This document shows, piece by piece, positions 24,545-33,451 of a DNA stretch of 44,108 nt (its first letter is position 1; each line of letters begins with the position of its first letter). The translations under genes were made by a program, and so were the position numbers. The notes beneath the pieces are model-generated. The model saw only the letters and a list, made by a program, of their open reading frames with translations, had not been told where the DNA came from and did not search any database. This DNA is from SIG607 sp045655165 (GTDB lineage: Bacteria; Bacillota; Clostridia; Oscillospirales; Acutalibacteraceae), in NCBI GenBank assembly GCA_045655165.1, contig JAZOOT010000027.1:1-44108 (forward strand). The letters run 5' to 3'.

Positions 24545-25285
24545 TTATATATGCTTACTAAATTTAAGAATATTTCTGCCGCTTTTGGTTTGCCCTGCGC
24601 AACCCAAAATATTAAAACGCCCAAAGCCCTTAACAGAAACGCTGTCACCGTTTTTTACGGTGGCTGTAATTTTGGTTTCGGGCACTGAGCAATGCTTAAC
24701 AAAACCGCTTTCAATTAAGGTTTGCGCCTTTAACCTTGAACAGTTTGTAATTGCCGAAACAATGTTATCAAGGCGCATTGACGCAACACTTGCAGTTTGT
24801 GTAACAACCTGCCCTGCGGTTGGTAAAGTGCCCGTATAACCGTTGGTTATAATAACGCCAACGTTACCAACCTTTGTTATTTGTTGCTTAATGTATTCAG
24901 CAACTTCGGGCAAACAAAACACAACCGCCCTACCGCTTTCGGTTAAAATATCGCCAATGCTTTCACGGGTTAAACCAACCGACATTAACGCGCCCAAAAA
25001 ATCGCGGTGGGCAAGTGTGTATTCTTTTTTAAAACTAAATGTCAGTGCCGAAACAACATTAAAATCTTCGGCACTTTCTGCCCATTCGGGCAAAGCAACA
25101 AAAAGTTTGCGTTTTGCGCCAACATAACCTCCAAAAAAACAAAATTTTGCCTTTTGGTTTACGGCAATATTGTTGCAAATTTCTGTTTCCTCTTCGCTTA
25201 AAAAGCCAAAGCGTTTATACAAAGAGGTTTTATTGCAAATATCAATTGTATCGTGTACTCTTGCTTTAAGCAGGTCAATATCCAT
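24545..25285 (-). CDS. ylmH: S4-domain RNA-binding protein YlmH
   Basis: 246 residues. The N-terminal two thirds is the YlmH-specific region (FFGGYVGAKRKLFVALPEW and HRDFLGALMSVGLTRESIGDIL) and the C-terminal third is an S4 domain (MRLDNIVSAITNCSRLKAQTLIESGFV). YlmH has been connected with ribosome quality control and cell division. It directly follows sepF with a one-base TAATG overlap. The Bacillus gene between them, ylmG, and the downstream divIVA and ileS are absent at this place. Confidence 0.93.
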   Translation of the reverse strand: MDIDLLKARVHDTIDICNKTSLYKRFGFLSEEETEICNNIAVNQKAKFCFFGGYVGAKRKLFVALPEWAESAEDFNVVSALTFSFKKEYTLAHRDFLGALMSVGLTRESIGDILTESGRAVVFCLPEVAEYIKQQITKVGNVGVIITNGYTGTLPTAGQVVTQTASVASMRLDNIVSAITNCSRLKAQTLIESGFVKHCSVPETKITATVKNGDSVSVKGFGRFNILGCAGQTKSGRNILKFSKHI

Positions 25286-25743
25286 TAATACATACGGCTT
25301 TCGTCGTAATCACTAATTGCAGATTCACCGCTTACGTCAACATCAGCAGGTGCAATAACAAAGGTATTAACTGCAGCTTTACGAAGACTGCCGCCCTTTG
25401 CATAAGCAACGCCACTCATAAAATCTATAATTCTTCTTGATAAATCTCTATCAGCTTTTTCAAGGTTTAAAACAACAGTACGTCTTGCGCAGTATTGGTC
25501 GGCAATAGCAGTAACATCTTCAAAACGTTCAGGTTTAGCAAGGAAAAGTTTCATACTTTCGCCACCGTTAAACGGCACAGTTTTGCTTTTGCGGTCAAGA
25601 GAGAAACGGTTTACTTCCTTTTTAGGAGCAGTTTCACGTTTTTGAGGAACTTCTTCTACTTCTTCCTCTTCTTCAAATGTTTCTTCTTCGTATTCGTCGT
25701 CAGAAACACCCATAATATTTTTAATTCCGTCCCACAAGCTCAT
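25285..25743 (-). CDS. sepF: Cell division protein SepF
   Basis: 152 residues. The N-terminal MSLWDGIKNIMG amphipathic helix anchors it in the membrane. An acidic linker (EEETFEEEEEVEEV) follows, and the C-terminal SepF domain has the AYAKGGSLRKAAVNTFVIAP end. SepF binds the FtsZ C-terminus and shapes the septum, partly replacing FtsA. The start is the ATG at 25743 with AAAGGAGA upstream; an in-frame extension to 25803 has no site and lies over the ylmE end. Confidence 0.96.
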   Translation of the reverse strand: MSLWDGIKNIMGVSDDEYEEETFEEEEEVEEVPQKRETAPKKEVNRFSLDRKSKTVPFNGGESMKLFLAKPERFEDVTAIADQYCARRTVVLNLEKADRDLSRRIIDFMSGVAYAKGGSLRKAAVNTFVIAPADVDVSGESAISDYDESRMY

Positions 25744-25756
25744 ATTTATATCTCCT

Positions 25757-26470
25757 TTAATAATAATTTCTTTTTCCAAACAGTACGGTGCCAAGCCGTA
25801 CAAGGTTTGCCCCGCACTCTATTGCTTCGCAATAGGAATCGGACATACCCATAGACAATATATCCATACTAATATTATCTATGTTTTTCTCTTTAATGTC
25901 AATAGACAGTTTCTGCATTAAGGTAAAATATTTGATTTTTTCTTCCCTTTTTTGACAAACGGGCGGAATACACATCAAGCCCTTTACCTTAACACCCGGA
26001 AGCACGGCAATTTCTTTTAACGCTTCTTCTAATTCCTGCGGTGAAAAGCCCGATTTGCTTTCTTCACCGCCGATATTAACTTCCACCAAAATATCCATAA
26101 CCTTTTGGTTTTTTACGGCGCATTTGCTTATTTCGTTTGCAAGGCGCAAAGAATCAACCGATTCTATCATTTCTACCCTGTTTATAACATCTTTAACCTT
26201 ATTAGTTTGCAAATGACCAATAAAATGTTTGTGCACATTATTGGTTACTTCGTTTTCTTTTTCTTTAAGTTCTTGCACACGGTTATCACCAATATATTCA
26301 ATTCCGCTTTTAATTGCGTAATTTATTAGTTCGGGAGAAACGGTTTTTACTGCTGCAAGCAAAATAATATCTTCTTCGTTTCTGCCCGAAAGAACGGCAG
26401 ATTTTTTTATATTTTCTTTAACTATTTTATAATTTATATCAAAATTTTCAGTTAATGATTTTTCCGTCAT
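25757..26470 (-). CDS. ylmE: Pyridoxal phosphate homeostasis protein YlmE/YggS
   Basis: 237 residues. The PLP-binding lysine is Lys42 in LLAAVKTVS; HFIGHLQTNK, SMGMSDSYCEAIECG and VRLGTVLFGKR are the family motifs for phosphate and substrate-face contacts. The protein is an alanine-racemase-fold PLP carrier without catalytic activity of its own, important for vitamin B6 balance. It is upstream of sepF as in Bacillus and overlaps the preceding HlyD-like gene by 23 bases. Confidence 0.95.
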   Translation of the reverse strand: MTEKSLTENFDINYKIVKENIKKSAVLSGRNEEDIILLAAVKTVSPELINYAIKSGIEYIGDNRVQELKEKENEVTNNVHKHFIGHLQTNKVKDVINRVEMIESVDSLRLANEISKCAVKNQKVMDILVEVNIGGEESKSGFSPQELEEALKEIAVLPGVKVKGLMCIPPVCQKREEKIKYFTLMQKLSIDIKEKNIDNISMDILSMGMSDSYCEAIECGANLVRLGTVLFGKRNYY

Positions 26471-27659
26471 ATAAGTTCTTTCCTTTTACAACAACCTTAT
26501 CATAAAGCCGTAAAACCGTAGAATTGGGGTTATCGGCCTTTTCGCAAATGGCGTAATCAAGTTCTTCTTTTGAATATATAACCGTTACTTTTACAAATTT
26601 AAGTTCCATACCCGAAACAACAAACACACCGCGTTCGCCGTCTACAACCCTTAAGGCACTTTTTTTAACCTTTAAGCCCTCGTAAATGCCATCAACTACC
26701 GAAACCGAAAGTGTGCGCATTGAAGCCAATTCTTCATTCATTTCTTGGCAGGAAAAAATTATAATAACGCGGTCGTTATTTTGGCTTTTATTTACCGCCA
26801 CCACAACAACCGATAAATCGGCATTGTTTTTAAGCGAAGTGTGAAGATGAACCCTATCGCCTATTTTGAATTTAAGCGACTGTTCATCGTTGATTTCTGC
26901 GGCAAAATACCAAGTGTAATCTGAAACAATTTTGCCAACGTTACTGTTACTTACGCTTTCGCTTTTAACCGAATCTAAAAATTCCGGCGTGTAAACCGAA
27001 AAGTCATCGGTTGTAAGCAGGTTTTCATAGCCATCGGCATGGGGCACAAAAAAGCCCGAAGATTCAGCCGTAACCTTTGAAACGGGAGTTCCCAAAGAGC
27101 TTTCTAAACTGCTTAATTCTTGTTTTAAATTATTAAGTTCCGCCGTAAAATCGTAACTTTCACCGGTTATCATTGTTTTACGGTTAAGCATTGCAAGAAA
27201 ATCATCGGTGCTGTTATAAGCCGTTTGAAGTTCACCCTTTGAAGATGCAAATAAAATTGACGAAAACGAGGTGTTGATTTTTTGGTCCAGCAAATTTATA
27301 TCAACTGCGGCAATATCGTTATAGCCCTCAATTCTTTCAATGTTTGCAATTTTCTTTTTAAGGGCTTCTATTTTATTTACCTTAACCGAATCATCTTGGG
27401 TTGAATAAATATCGGCAACAACACCGCCTTTTGCCACCCTTGAGCCATTGGGAATGCGAAAGTGCATAACACCGTCTGACGGGCGGTCAATAAGTTTTTC
27501 ACTTCTTATAATTATTCCGTTTGCCTTAATGCCATCGGTAAGTGAAATAAACTGTGCCGATTCGCTTTTTATGGGATTATAAAGAGAAGAATAAAGTTGA
27601 TGTAACAAAAATACTGCAAGCAGCACGCCCAAGGAAATTTTTATTATTTTGTTATTCAT
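26448..27659 (-). CDS. HlyD-like membrane fusion/adaptor protein
   Basis: 403 residues from the ATG at 27659, which overlaps the miaA stop by 8 bases; longer in-frame readings lie within miaA. One N-terminal membrane segment (about 5-22) is followed by a biotinyl-lipoyl-like half (NGSRVAKGGVVADIYS), a helical hairpin (about 95-195), the second half (SGFFVPHADGYENLLT) and a beta-rich C-terminus (VKKSALRVVDGERGVFVV). This is HlyD/MacA-type architecture, extracellular and membrane-anchored. No ABC or MFS partner is nearby, so it may act in envelope or sporulation processes instead of export. Function is uncertain. Confidence 0.75.
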   Translation of the reverse strand: MNNKIIKISLGVLLAVFLLHQLYSSLYNPIKSESAQFISLTDGIKANGIIIRSEKLIDRPSDGVMHFRIPNGSRVAKGGVVADIYSTQDDSVKVNKIEALKKKIANIERIEGYNDIAAVDINLLDQKINTSFSSILFASSKGELQTAYNSTDDFLAMLNRKTMITGESYDFTAELNNLKQELSSLESSLGTPVSKVTAESSGFFVPHADGYENLLTTDDFSVYTPEFLDSVKSESVSNSNVGKIVSDYTWYFAAEINDEQSLKFKIGDRVHLHTSLKNNADLSVVVVAVNKSQNNDRVIIIFSCQEMNEELASMRTLSVSVVDGIYEGLKVKKSALRVVDGERGVFVVSGMELKFVKVTVIYSKEELDYAICEKADNPNSTVLRLYDKVVVKGKNLYDGKIIN

Positions 27660-28587
27660 TCCCTTTAATTCTCCTTTCCACAATTCGTTCGGCTTCGCTT
27701 TTAATATCACACTCATCGGCGTAAAGCCAATTTATGTTATTGTTTCTTCTAAACCAAGTTAATTGGCGCTTTGCAAGGCGACGGGTTTCCCTTTTAATAT
27801 TTTCAACCGCTTCTTCATAAGAAATTTCACCACTGAAAAACGGCATAAACTCTTTATGCCCTATTGCTTGTTTTGCGGTGGCAGACATATTATAAAAGTT
27901 TTTGGCTTCTTCAACTAAGCCCTGCCCAAGCATTTTTTCAACCCTTAAATTTATGCGGTCATACAGTTTTTCGCGGTCTTTATAAGTTATGCCAATATAA
28001 AGTGTATCGTATGGGGTTGGGTTTTGCCTTGAAATTAAGTTTTGTTCACTTAAAGTAACACCCGAAGTTCTATAAACTTCAAACGCCCTTACTATACGTT
28101 TTGTATCGTTTTCGTGAAGGCGATAAGCCGTTTCGCTATCTATTTGGGCAAGTTCTTCAAGCATTTGTTTTGCGCCTTTTTCGCGTAATTCTTCTTCAAT
28201 TTGGTGCCTTATTTCTTGGTTGGATTTTTGGGCAGTAAACTCAATATTTTCAAGCAAAGAATCAACATAAAGCCCTGTTCCGCCCGCAATTATGGGAAGT
28301 TTGTTTAAAGCGGCAACTTCGGATATTTCACGTTTTGCTTTTTCGGTGTAATCTGCCACCGAAAATGTTTCGTTTGGCTGTAAAAATTCAACCAAGCGGT
28401 GAGGTGCCTGTGCCTTTTCTTCGTCGGTTGGACAAGCCGAAGCAATGGGCATACCTTTATAAATTTGCATTGAATCGGCCGAAATAATTTCACCGCCGAA
28501 TTTTTTTGCCAAATGAATTGCCAAAGTTGTTTTTCCCGAAGCGGTAGGACCTACCACCGCAACGGTAAATATTTTATTGTTTAGCAT
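27652..28587 (-). CDS. miaA: tRNA dimethylallyltransferase
   Basis: 311 residues. The P-loop GPTASGKT (13-20), GEIISADSMQIYKGM, GGTGLYVDSLL and the C-terminal RRLAKRQLTWFRR are all in place. MiaA transfers a dimethylallyl group to A37 of tRNAs that read codons starting with U. The enzyme for the next step, MiaB, is encoded at the head of the same operon. It overlaps mutL by one base. Confidence 0.97.
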   Translation of the reverse strand: MLNNKIFTVAVVGPTASGKTTLAIHLAKKFGGEIISADSMQIYKGMPIASACPTDEEKAQAPHRLVEFLQPNETFSVADYTEKAKREISEVAALNKLPIIAGGTGLYVDSLLENIEFTAQKSNQEIRHQIEEELREKGAKQMLEELAQIDSETAYRLHENDTKRIVRAFEVYRTSGVTLSEQNLISRQNPTPYDTLYIGITYKDREKLYDRINLRVEKMLGQGLVEEAKNFYNMSATAKQAIGHKEFMPFFSGEISYEEAVENIKRETRRLAKRQLTWFRRNNNINWLYADECDIKSEAERIVERRIKGNE

Positions 28588-30395
28588 TATTGTATTCTTC
28601 CAAACTGTTTTTCAAAATCGCGGCGTTTAATTTCATACGCCACAGGTCTGCCGTGAGGGCAATACATAATATCTTTATTATTAAGCACCTGTTCGGCCAA
28701 ATAAAGTTGTTCTTTTTCGCTTGTTATATACCCTGCTTTTATCGCCGCTTTGCAAGCAACTGTGTGGTAAATATTATCAAGCCGTTCGTTTGTAATGCCA
28801 ACACCGTTTTTAAGGCCGTCGGCCGCTTCCACCAAAACACCTGCCGCGTCTTCCCCGCTAAGTGTTGCGGGTACGGCGCGTAAAATCACGTTCATATTGC
28901 CGAAATCTTCAACCTCAAAACCGCTTTTTAAAAGCAATTCACTATTTTCAAGCACGGCATTATACTGTTCGGCATCAAGCCGTACGGTAACAGGCAATAA
29001 AAGTGCTTGGCTTTGGGGCTCTTCACTTTTTTTAAGTTTTTCAAAAATAATTCTTTCGTGAGCGGCGTGTTTATCTATAAAGAAAATACTGTCACCGCTT
29101 TCAACAATTATATAAGTTTTAAACGCTTCGCCAACATAACGGATATCGTTATTTATTGGTTTTTCTTCCACCAATTTTGGTGTTTCTTTTACTTTGGGAA
29201 CTTTAATTGGCTCCGGTTTTTTTGCTTCCCTAATGTAATTAAAATCATTTAAAACGGTTTTTACAACCGGTTCTTCTGCCTTTATTTTTGTTTCTTTTGG
29301 CAGTGCAACCGGTTCGGTTATAACGCTTTGGCGGTAGTCTTCCGCTGTCATACGCTGAAAAGCCGAAAATTTAAGTTGCTTTTGTTCATTAAACTGCGGA
29401 CGTGTATCGCCCTTTAGGATAGCGTTTTTAACCGCAACGTAAACCGCTTCAAATACCGGTTTTTCGTTTGAAAACCGCACCTGTGTTTTTGTGGGGTGAA
29501 CGTTTACGTCAACACTGTCAAAAGGCATTTCTATATGCAAAACGCACGACGGGAATTTACCCACCATTGCCGAATTTTTATAAGCCGCTTCAAGTGCCTG
29601 TGCGGCGGTAACGCTTTTAACACTTCTGCCGTTTAAAAAGAAGTACTGCGCATTTCTTTTAGGGCGGCAATAAATAGGTTTGCAAACAAAACCCGTAACT
29701 TTAATGTTTTCAACACCTCCGTTAACCTCAATAAAACCAGATGCGATTTCCCTGCCAAGCACGGTATAAACGGCAGAAGAAAGTTTACCGTCGCCGTTTG
29801 TAGCAAAAACAGTTTTGCTGTCCCTTATAAACTTAACGGCAATTTCGGGGTGAGACAGTGCAATTTTTTCAACCACGTCGGCAATAACGTTGCCTTCATA
29901 CACGTCTTTATGCAAAAACTTCATTCTTGCGGGGGTGTTATAAAACAAATCCCTTACAATAAAGGTTGTGCCAACTGCGCAACCCGCATCATCGAAAAAG
30001 GTTTCTTCTCCGCCCGCTATTTTATAACAAGTGCCAAGTTGGTCATCTTCTCTGCGTGTTAAAAGTTCAATCTTTGAAACGGCGCAAATTGCCGCCAATG
30101 CTTCACCGCGGAAACCAAGAGTAGCAATACTATCAAGGTCGTTTTCGTTTACAATTTTACTGGTTGCGTGGCGCAAAAACGCGGTTTTTACTTCGTCTTT
30201 TTTAATGCCGCAACCGTTGTCTGTTACGCGCATATACAGTATTCCGCCGCCTTTAATTTCAACCGTAATGGCGGTTGCGCCTGCATCTATTGAGTTTTCG
30301 GTTAATTCTTTAATAACCGAAGCGGGACGCTCAACAACTTCACCCGCGGCAATAAGTTCAGCAATTTGTTTTGGCAAAACACTGATTTTTGGCAT
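28587..30395 (-). CDS. mutL: DNA mismatch repair protein MutL
   Basis: 602 residues. The GHKL ATPase domain has KELTENSIDAGA (Glu33), DNGCGI and TLGFRGEALAAI; the C-terminal domain holds DKHAAHERIIFE, a variant of the DQHAx2Ex4E endonuclease motif, and CPHGRPVAYE. It should therefore be a nicking MutL of the kind found in bacteria without MutH. It lies 16 bases after mutS. Confidence 0.97.
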   Translation of the reverse strand: MPKISVLPKQIAELIAAGEVVERPASVIKELTENSIDAGATAITVEIKGGGILYMRVTDNGCGIKKDEVKTAFLRHATSKIVNENDLDSIATLGFRGEALAAICAVSKIELLTRREDDQLGTCYKIAGGEETFFDDAGCAVGTTFIVRDLFYNTPARMKFLHKDVYEGNVIADVVEKIALSHPEIAVKFIRDSKTVFATNGDGKLSSAVYTVLGREIASGFIEVNGGVENIKVTGFVCKPIYCRPKRNAQYFFLNGRSVKSVTAAQALEAAYKNSAMVGKFPSCVLHIEMPFDSVDVNVHPTKTQVRFSNEKPVFEAVYVAVKNAILKGDTRPQFNEQKQLKFSAFQRMTAEDYRQSVITEPVALPKETKIKAEEPVVKTVLNDFNYIREAKKPEPIKVPKVKETPKLVEEKPINNDIRYVGEAFKTYIIVESGDSIFFIDKHAAHERIIFEKLKKSEEPQSQALLLPVTVRLDAEQYNAVLENSELLLKSGFEVEDFGNMNVILRAVPATLSGEDAAGVLVEAADGLKNGVGITNERLDNIYHTVACKAAIKAGYITSEKEQLYLAEQVLNNKDIMYCPHGRPVAYEIKRRDFEKQFGRIQ

Positions 30396-30411
30396 AACAA
30401 GACCTCCTTTT

Positions 30412-33006
30412 TTATTCTTTTGCTTTTTGCACTAAATCGTATAAAATTTTGGCAGATTCAATTGGTGTTAAGGTTTCAACATCAATTATTTTAAGTTCTT
30501 CAAGTATTTCGCTTGCTTGTTTCATTTCTATTGGCATAAAAGCGTTCGAGGGTCTTTCTTGCTTATAAGAAACTACTTTGCCCTCTTCTGCTTCGGTTAA
30601 AATTTCTTTTGCGCGTTTAATTACACCGCCTGGCAAGCCAGCAAGTTTAGCAACTTCAACACCGTAACTTTCATCGGCACCGCCTTTTACAATACGGCGC
30701 AGGAAAATTATGTCGTCACCGCGCTTTTTAACCGCAATATTATAGTTTTTAACACCCGAAATTTCAAATTCCATGGCTGTTAGTTCGTGGTAATGGGTTG
30801 CAAAAAGTGTTTTTGCGCCAATTTTGTTTTTATTGGCAATATATTCAAGCACACTTCTGGCAATTGCCATACCGTCAAAGGTTGAAGTACCCCTGCCAAT
30901 TTCATCAAGTATAAGCAAACTGTCTTTAGTTGCATAGTTTAAAATATCCGACACTTCACTCATTTCCACCATAAATGTTGAACGGCCCGAAGATAAATCA
31001 TCTGACGCGCCGACTCGGGTGAATATAGCATCGCAAATACAAAGGTCGGCCGATTGCGCGGGCACAAAACTGCCGATTTGCGCCATTAAAGCAATTATTG
31101 CAACTTGGCGCATATAGGTTGATTTACCCGCCATATTAGGACCTGTAATAATTGCGCAACGGTTTTCACTGCGGTCTAAACAGGTATCGTTTGCAACAAA
31201 GGGCGAATTTGAAAGTTTTTCAACAACAGGGTGTCTGCCCGCCGTTATTTTAATTGCGCCTTCGTTATTAAAACGGGGTCTTACGTAATCGTTTTCGAGT
31301 GCCGTTTCGGTAAAGGAACAAAGAACATCAAGCCGAGCAAGTGCGGCGGCAGTTTTTTGCAAACGTTCTTTTTGCGAAGATATATGTTGCCGTATTTTAT
31401 CAAAAATAGCATATTCCAAGGCATAACACCTATCTTTTGCGCCAATAAGTTTGCCTTCAAGTTCTTTAAGTTCGGGGGTTATAAAACGTTCGCCGCCCGT
31501 TAGGGTTTGTTTGCGCATATAGTCATCGGGCACCAAATCTAAAAATGAATTTGTAACCTCAATATAATAACCGAACACGCGGTTATATTTAACTTTAAGA
31601 TTTTTAATGCCGGTTCTTTCGCGCTCACGCATTTCAATAGAAGCAATTATACCGGTGCCGTTTTCCATAATTTCGCGAAGCGAATCAATTTCGCTATCGT
31701 ACCCTGCTTTAATAATTCCGCCCTCTTTAACGGTTATGGGCGGTTCGTCAGATATTGCGCTGTCAATAAGTTCGGCAATATCGTAAAGCGGGTCAATGTT
31801 GTTATCAATTTCTTTAAGCATACGGCAAGATGCGTTTTGCAAAATTTGCTTTATGTACGGCAGTTTAGAAAGCGTAAACCAAAGCAAACGTAAGTCACGG
31901 GCATTGGCTTTATTATAAATTATTGCGCTTATAATACGCTCAATATCCTTTATTCCCGCAAGCATTTCTAAAAGTTCGCCGCGCATAACGGTATCGCCAA
32001 ACAGTTCTTCAACCGCATTATGCCTTAAATTTATTTCGTTTAATGACATAAGGGGTTGTTCTATCCACGATTTTATAAGGCGTTTACCCATTGCAGTTTT
32101 GGTTTTATCAAGCACCCAAAGCAAAGTGCCCTTTTTAGATTTTGCGCGTATAGTTTCAACTATTTCAAGGTTTCGTACCGCTGTCATATCAAGACGCATA
32201 AATTTATTGCGCGCATAAAAATCAACACTGCTAACCGCAATATTACCCGTAATACCCGTTTCGTAAAGGTATTCAATTACCGCGCCAAGCGAGGCAAAGG
32301 CAATGCTTTTTGCACCCTGAACAATATTTTCGGTGCTTACCACCTTAAAATGCGAAAGCAAAAGCGGTTCGGTTTTTAAAAGGTTAAAACTTTCCTTTTG
32401 CCTTATTGTTTTCATACCTTCGTATTTTGTGTTAAGAAAACCTGAAAGTTCGTTAAATTCATTGTAGTTTTCGGGCAAAAGAATTTCGCACGGAGAAAAC
32501 CTGCCTATTTCACCCACGGCAAAGGAAAACATATCTTCTCCCGATGTTTCGGTAATATGGGTTTCACCGGTTGAAGCATCACAAAAGCAAAGGCCAATAT
32601 TGTTATCGCTAACTGCAACGGCACAAAGGTAATTACTTCTGCCCTCTTCAAGCATTGAGTTTTCAATAACCGTACCCGGCGTTATAATGCGCACAACTTC
32701 GCGTTTTACAAGGCCTTTTGCTAATGCCGGGTCTTCAACCTGTTCACAAATGGCAACCTTATAACCCTTTTCAACAAGTTTTGCAATATAATTTTCGGCG
32801 CTGTGAAAAGGAACACCGCACATTGGGGCGCGTTCACTTAAACCGCACTCTTTACCTGTTAAAACCAAATCAAGTTCGCTTGAAACGGTTTTGGCATCTT
32901 CAAAAAACATTTCGTAAAAGTCGCCCAAGCGAAAAAAGAGTATGCAGTCCTTATTATTTTCTTTAATTTGCAAATACTGCGCCATCATTGGTGAAAGCCC
33001 TGCCAT
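30412..33006 (-). CDS. mutS: DNA mismatch repair protein MutS
   Basis: 864 residues, the normal length for the MutS1 branch. The N-terminus has FFRLGDFYEMFFEDA, whose Phe-x-Glu contacts the mismatch. The ATPase domain contains GPNMAGKSTYMRQ (Walker A), SLLILDEIGRGTSTFDG (Walker B) and FATHYHELT. The C-terminus has the VAKLAGLPGGVIKRA helix region. It recognises mispairs and recruits MutL, encoded directly downstream. Confidence 0.98.
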   Translation of the reverse strand: MAGLSPMMAQYLQIKENNKDCILFFRLGDFYEMFFEDAKTVSSELDLVLTGKECGLSERAPMCGVPFHSAENYIAKLVEKGYKVAICEQVEDPALAKGLVKREVVRIITPGTVIENSMLEEGRSNYLCAVAVSDNNIGLCFCDASTGETHITETSGEDMFSFAVGEIGRFSPCEILLPENYNEFNELSGFLNTKYEGMKTIRQKESFNLLKTEPLLLSHFKVVSTENIVQGAKSIAFASLGAVIEYLYETGITGNIAVSSVDFYARNKFMRLDMTAVRNLEIVETIRAKSKKGTLLWVLDKTKTAMGKRLIKSWIEQPLMSLNEINLRHNAVEELFGDTVMRGELLEMLAGIKDIERIISAIIYNKANARDLRLLWFTLSKLPYIKQILQNASCRMLKEIDNNIDPLYDIAELIDSAISDEPPITVKEGGIIKAGYDSEIDSLREIMENGTGIIASIEMRERERTGIKNLKVKYNRVFGYYIEVTNSFLDLVPDDYMRKQTLTGGERFITPELKELEGKLIGAKDRCYALEYAIFDKIRQHISSQKERLQKTAAALARLDVLCSFTETALENDYVRPRFNNEGAIKITAGRHPVVEKLSNSPFVANDTCLDRSENRCAIITGPNMAGKSTYMRQVAIIALMAQIGSFVPAQSADLCICDAIFTRVGASDDLSSGRSTFMVEMSEVSDILNYATKDSLLILDEIGRGTSTFDGMAIARSVLEYIANKNKIGAKTLFATHYHELTAMEFEISGVKNYNIAVKKRGDDIIFLRRIVKGGADESYGVEVAKLAGLPGGVIKRAKEILTEAEEGKVVSYKQERPSNAFMPIEMKQASEILEELKIIDVETLTPIESAKILYDLVQKAKE

Positions 33007-33040
33007 TTGTTATCCCCCTTTTTAAGAATTTTTAAAAAAA

Positions 33041-33448
33041 TCAGTTGCAACCGGAACAAGTAGCGCAACTACCGCTGCATCCGCCTTCCGGGAGAGTGCA
33101 AGTTTCGGGGTCTTGTCCTTCAAAGCACATATTTATAATTCCCATAACCTCATTCATAAGCTTGTCTACTTCGGCTTTTGCGGAATTATATTCTTTCATT
33201 GCTTCATCTTCCATAATGGCAGTATAAATGTTTCTAAGTTCTTCGTTTAATGAAGAAACTTCGTTTTCATCTCTATCTTCTTTTTCAAGCAATCTTTCAA
33301 GGTTCATTCTGCAAATATTAAATTCGCCTATTTTTGCATTTAATTCGTTATTATTTTCAAGGGAAAGTTTTGCTTTTGCATAAGCAATAAAGCGGCTATC
33401 CTTTTGAATTTCTTTTCCTAATTCTCTTGTTGCTGAAATAATGTCCAT
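33041..33448 (-). CDS. YlbF/RicA-family protein with cysteine-rich tail
   Basis: 135 residues. The body is the all-helical YlbF/YmcA domain (about 1-105). The last 30 residues carry six cysteines, with CSGSCATCSGC at the end, a likely metal or Fe-S ligand set. In Bacillus the RicA-RicF-RicT complex binds Fe-S clusters and affects RNase Y and sporulation signalling; ricA (ymcA) sits next to miaB there as well, which supports the assignment to this family. It starts 3 bases after miaB. Which Ric subunit it replaces is unclear. Confidence 0.85.
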   Translation of the reverse strand: MDIISATRELGKEIQKDSRFIAYAKAKLSLENNNELNAKIGEFNICRMNLERLLEKEDRDENEVSSLNEELRNIYTAIMEDEAMKEYNSAKAEVDKLMNEVMGIINMCFEGQDPETCTLPEGGCSGSCATCSGCN

Positions 33449-33451
33449 TTT

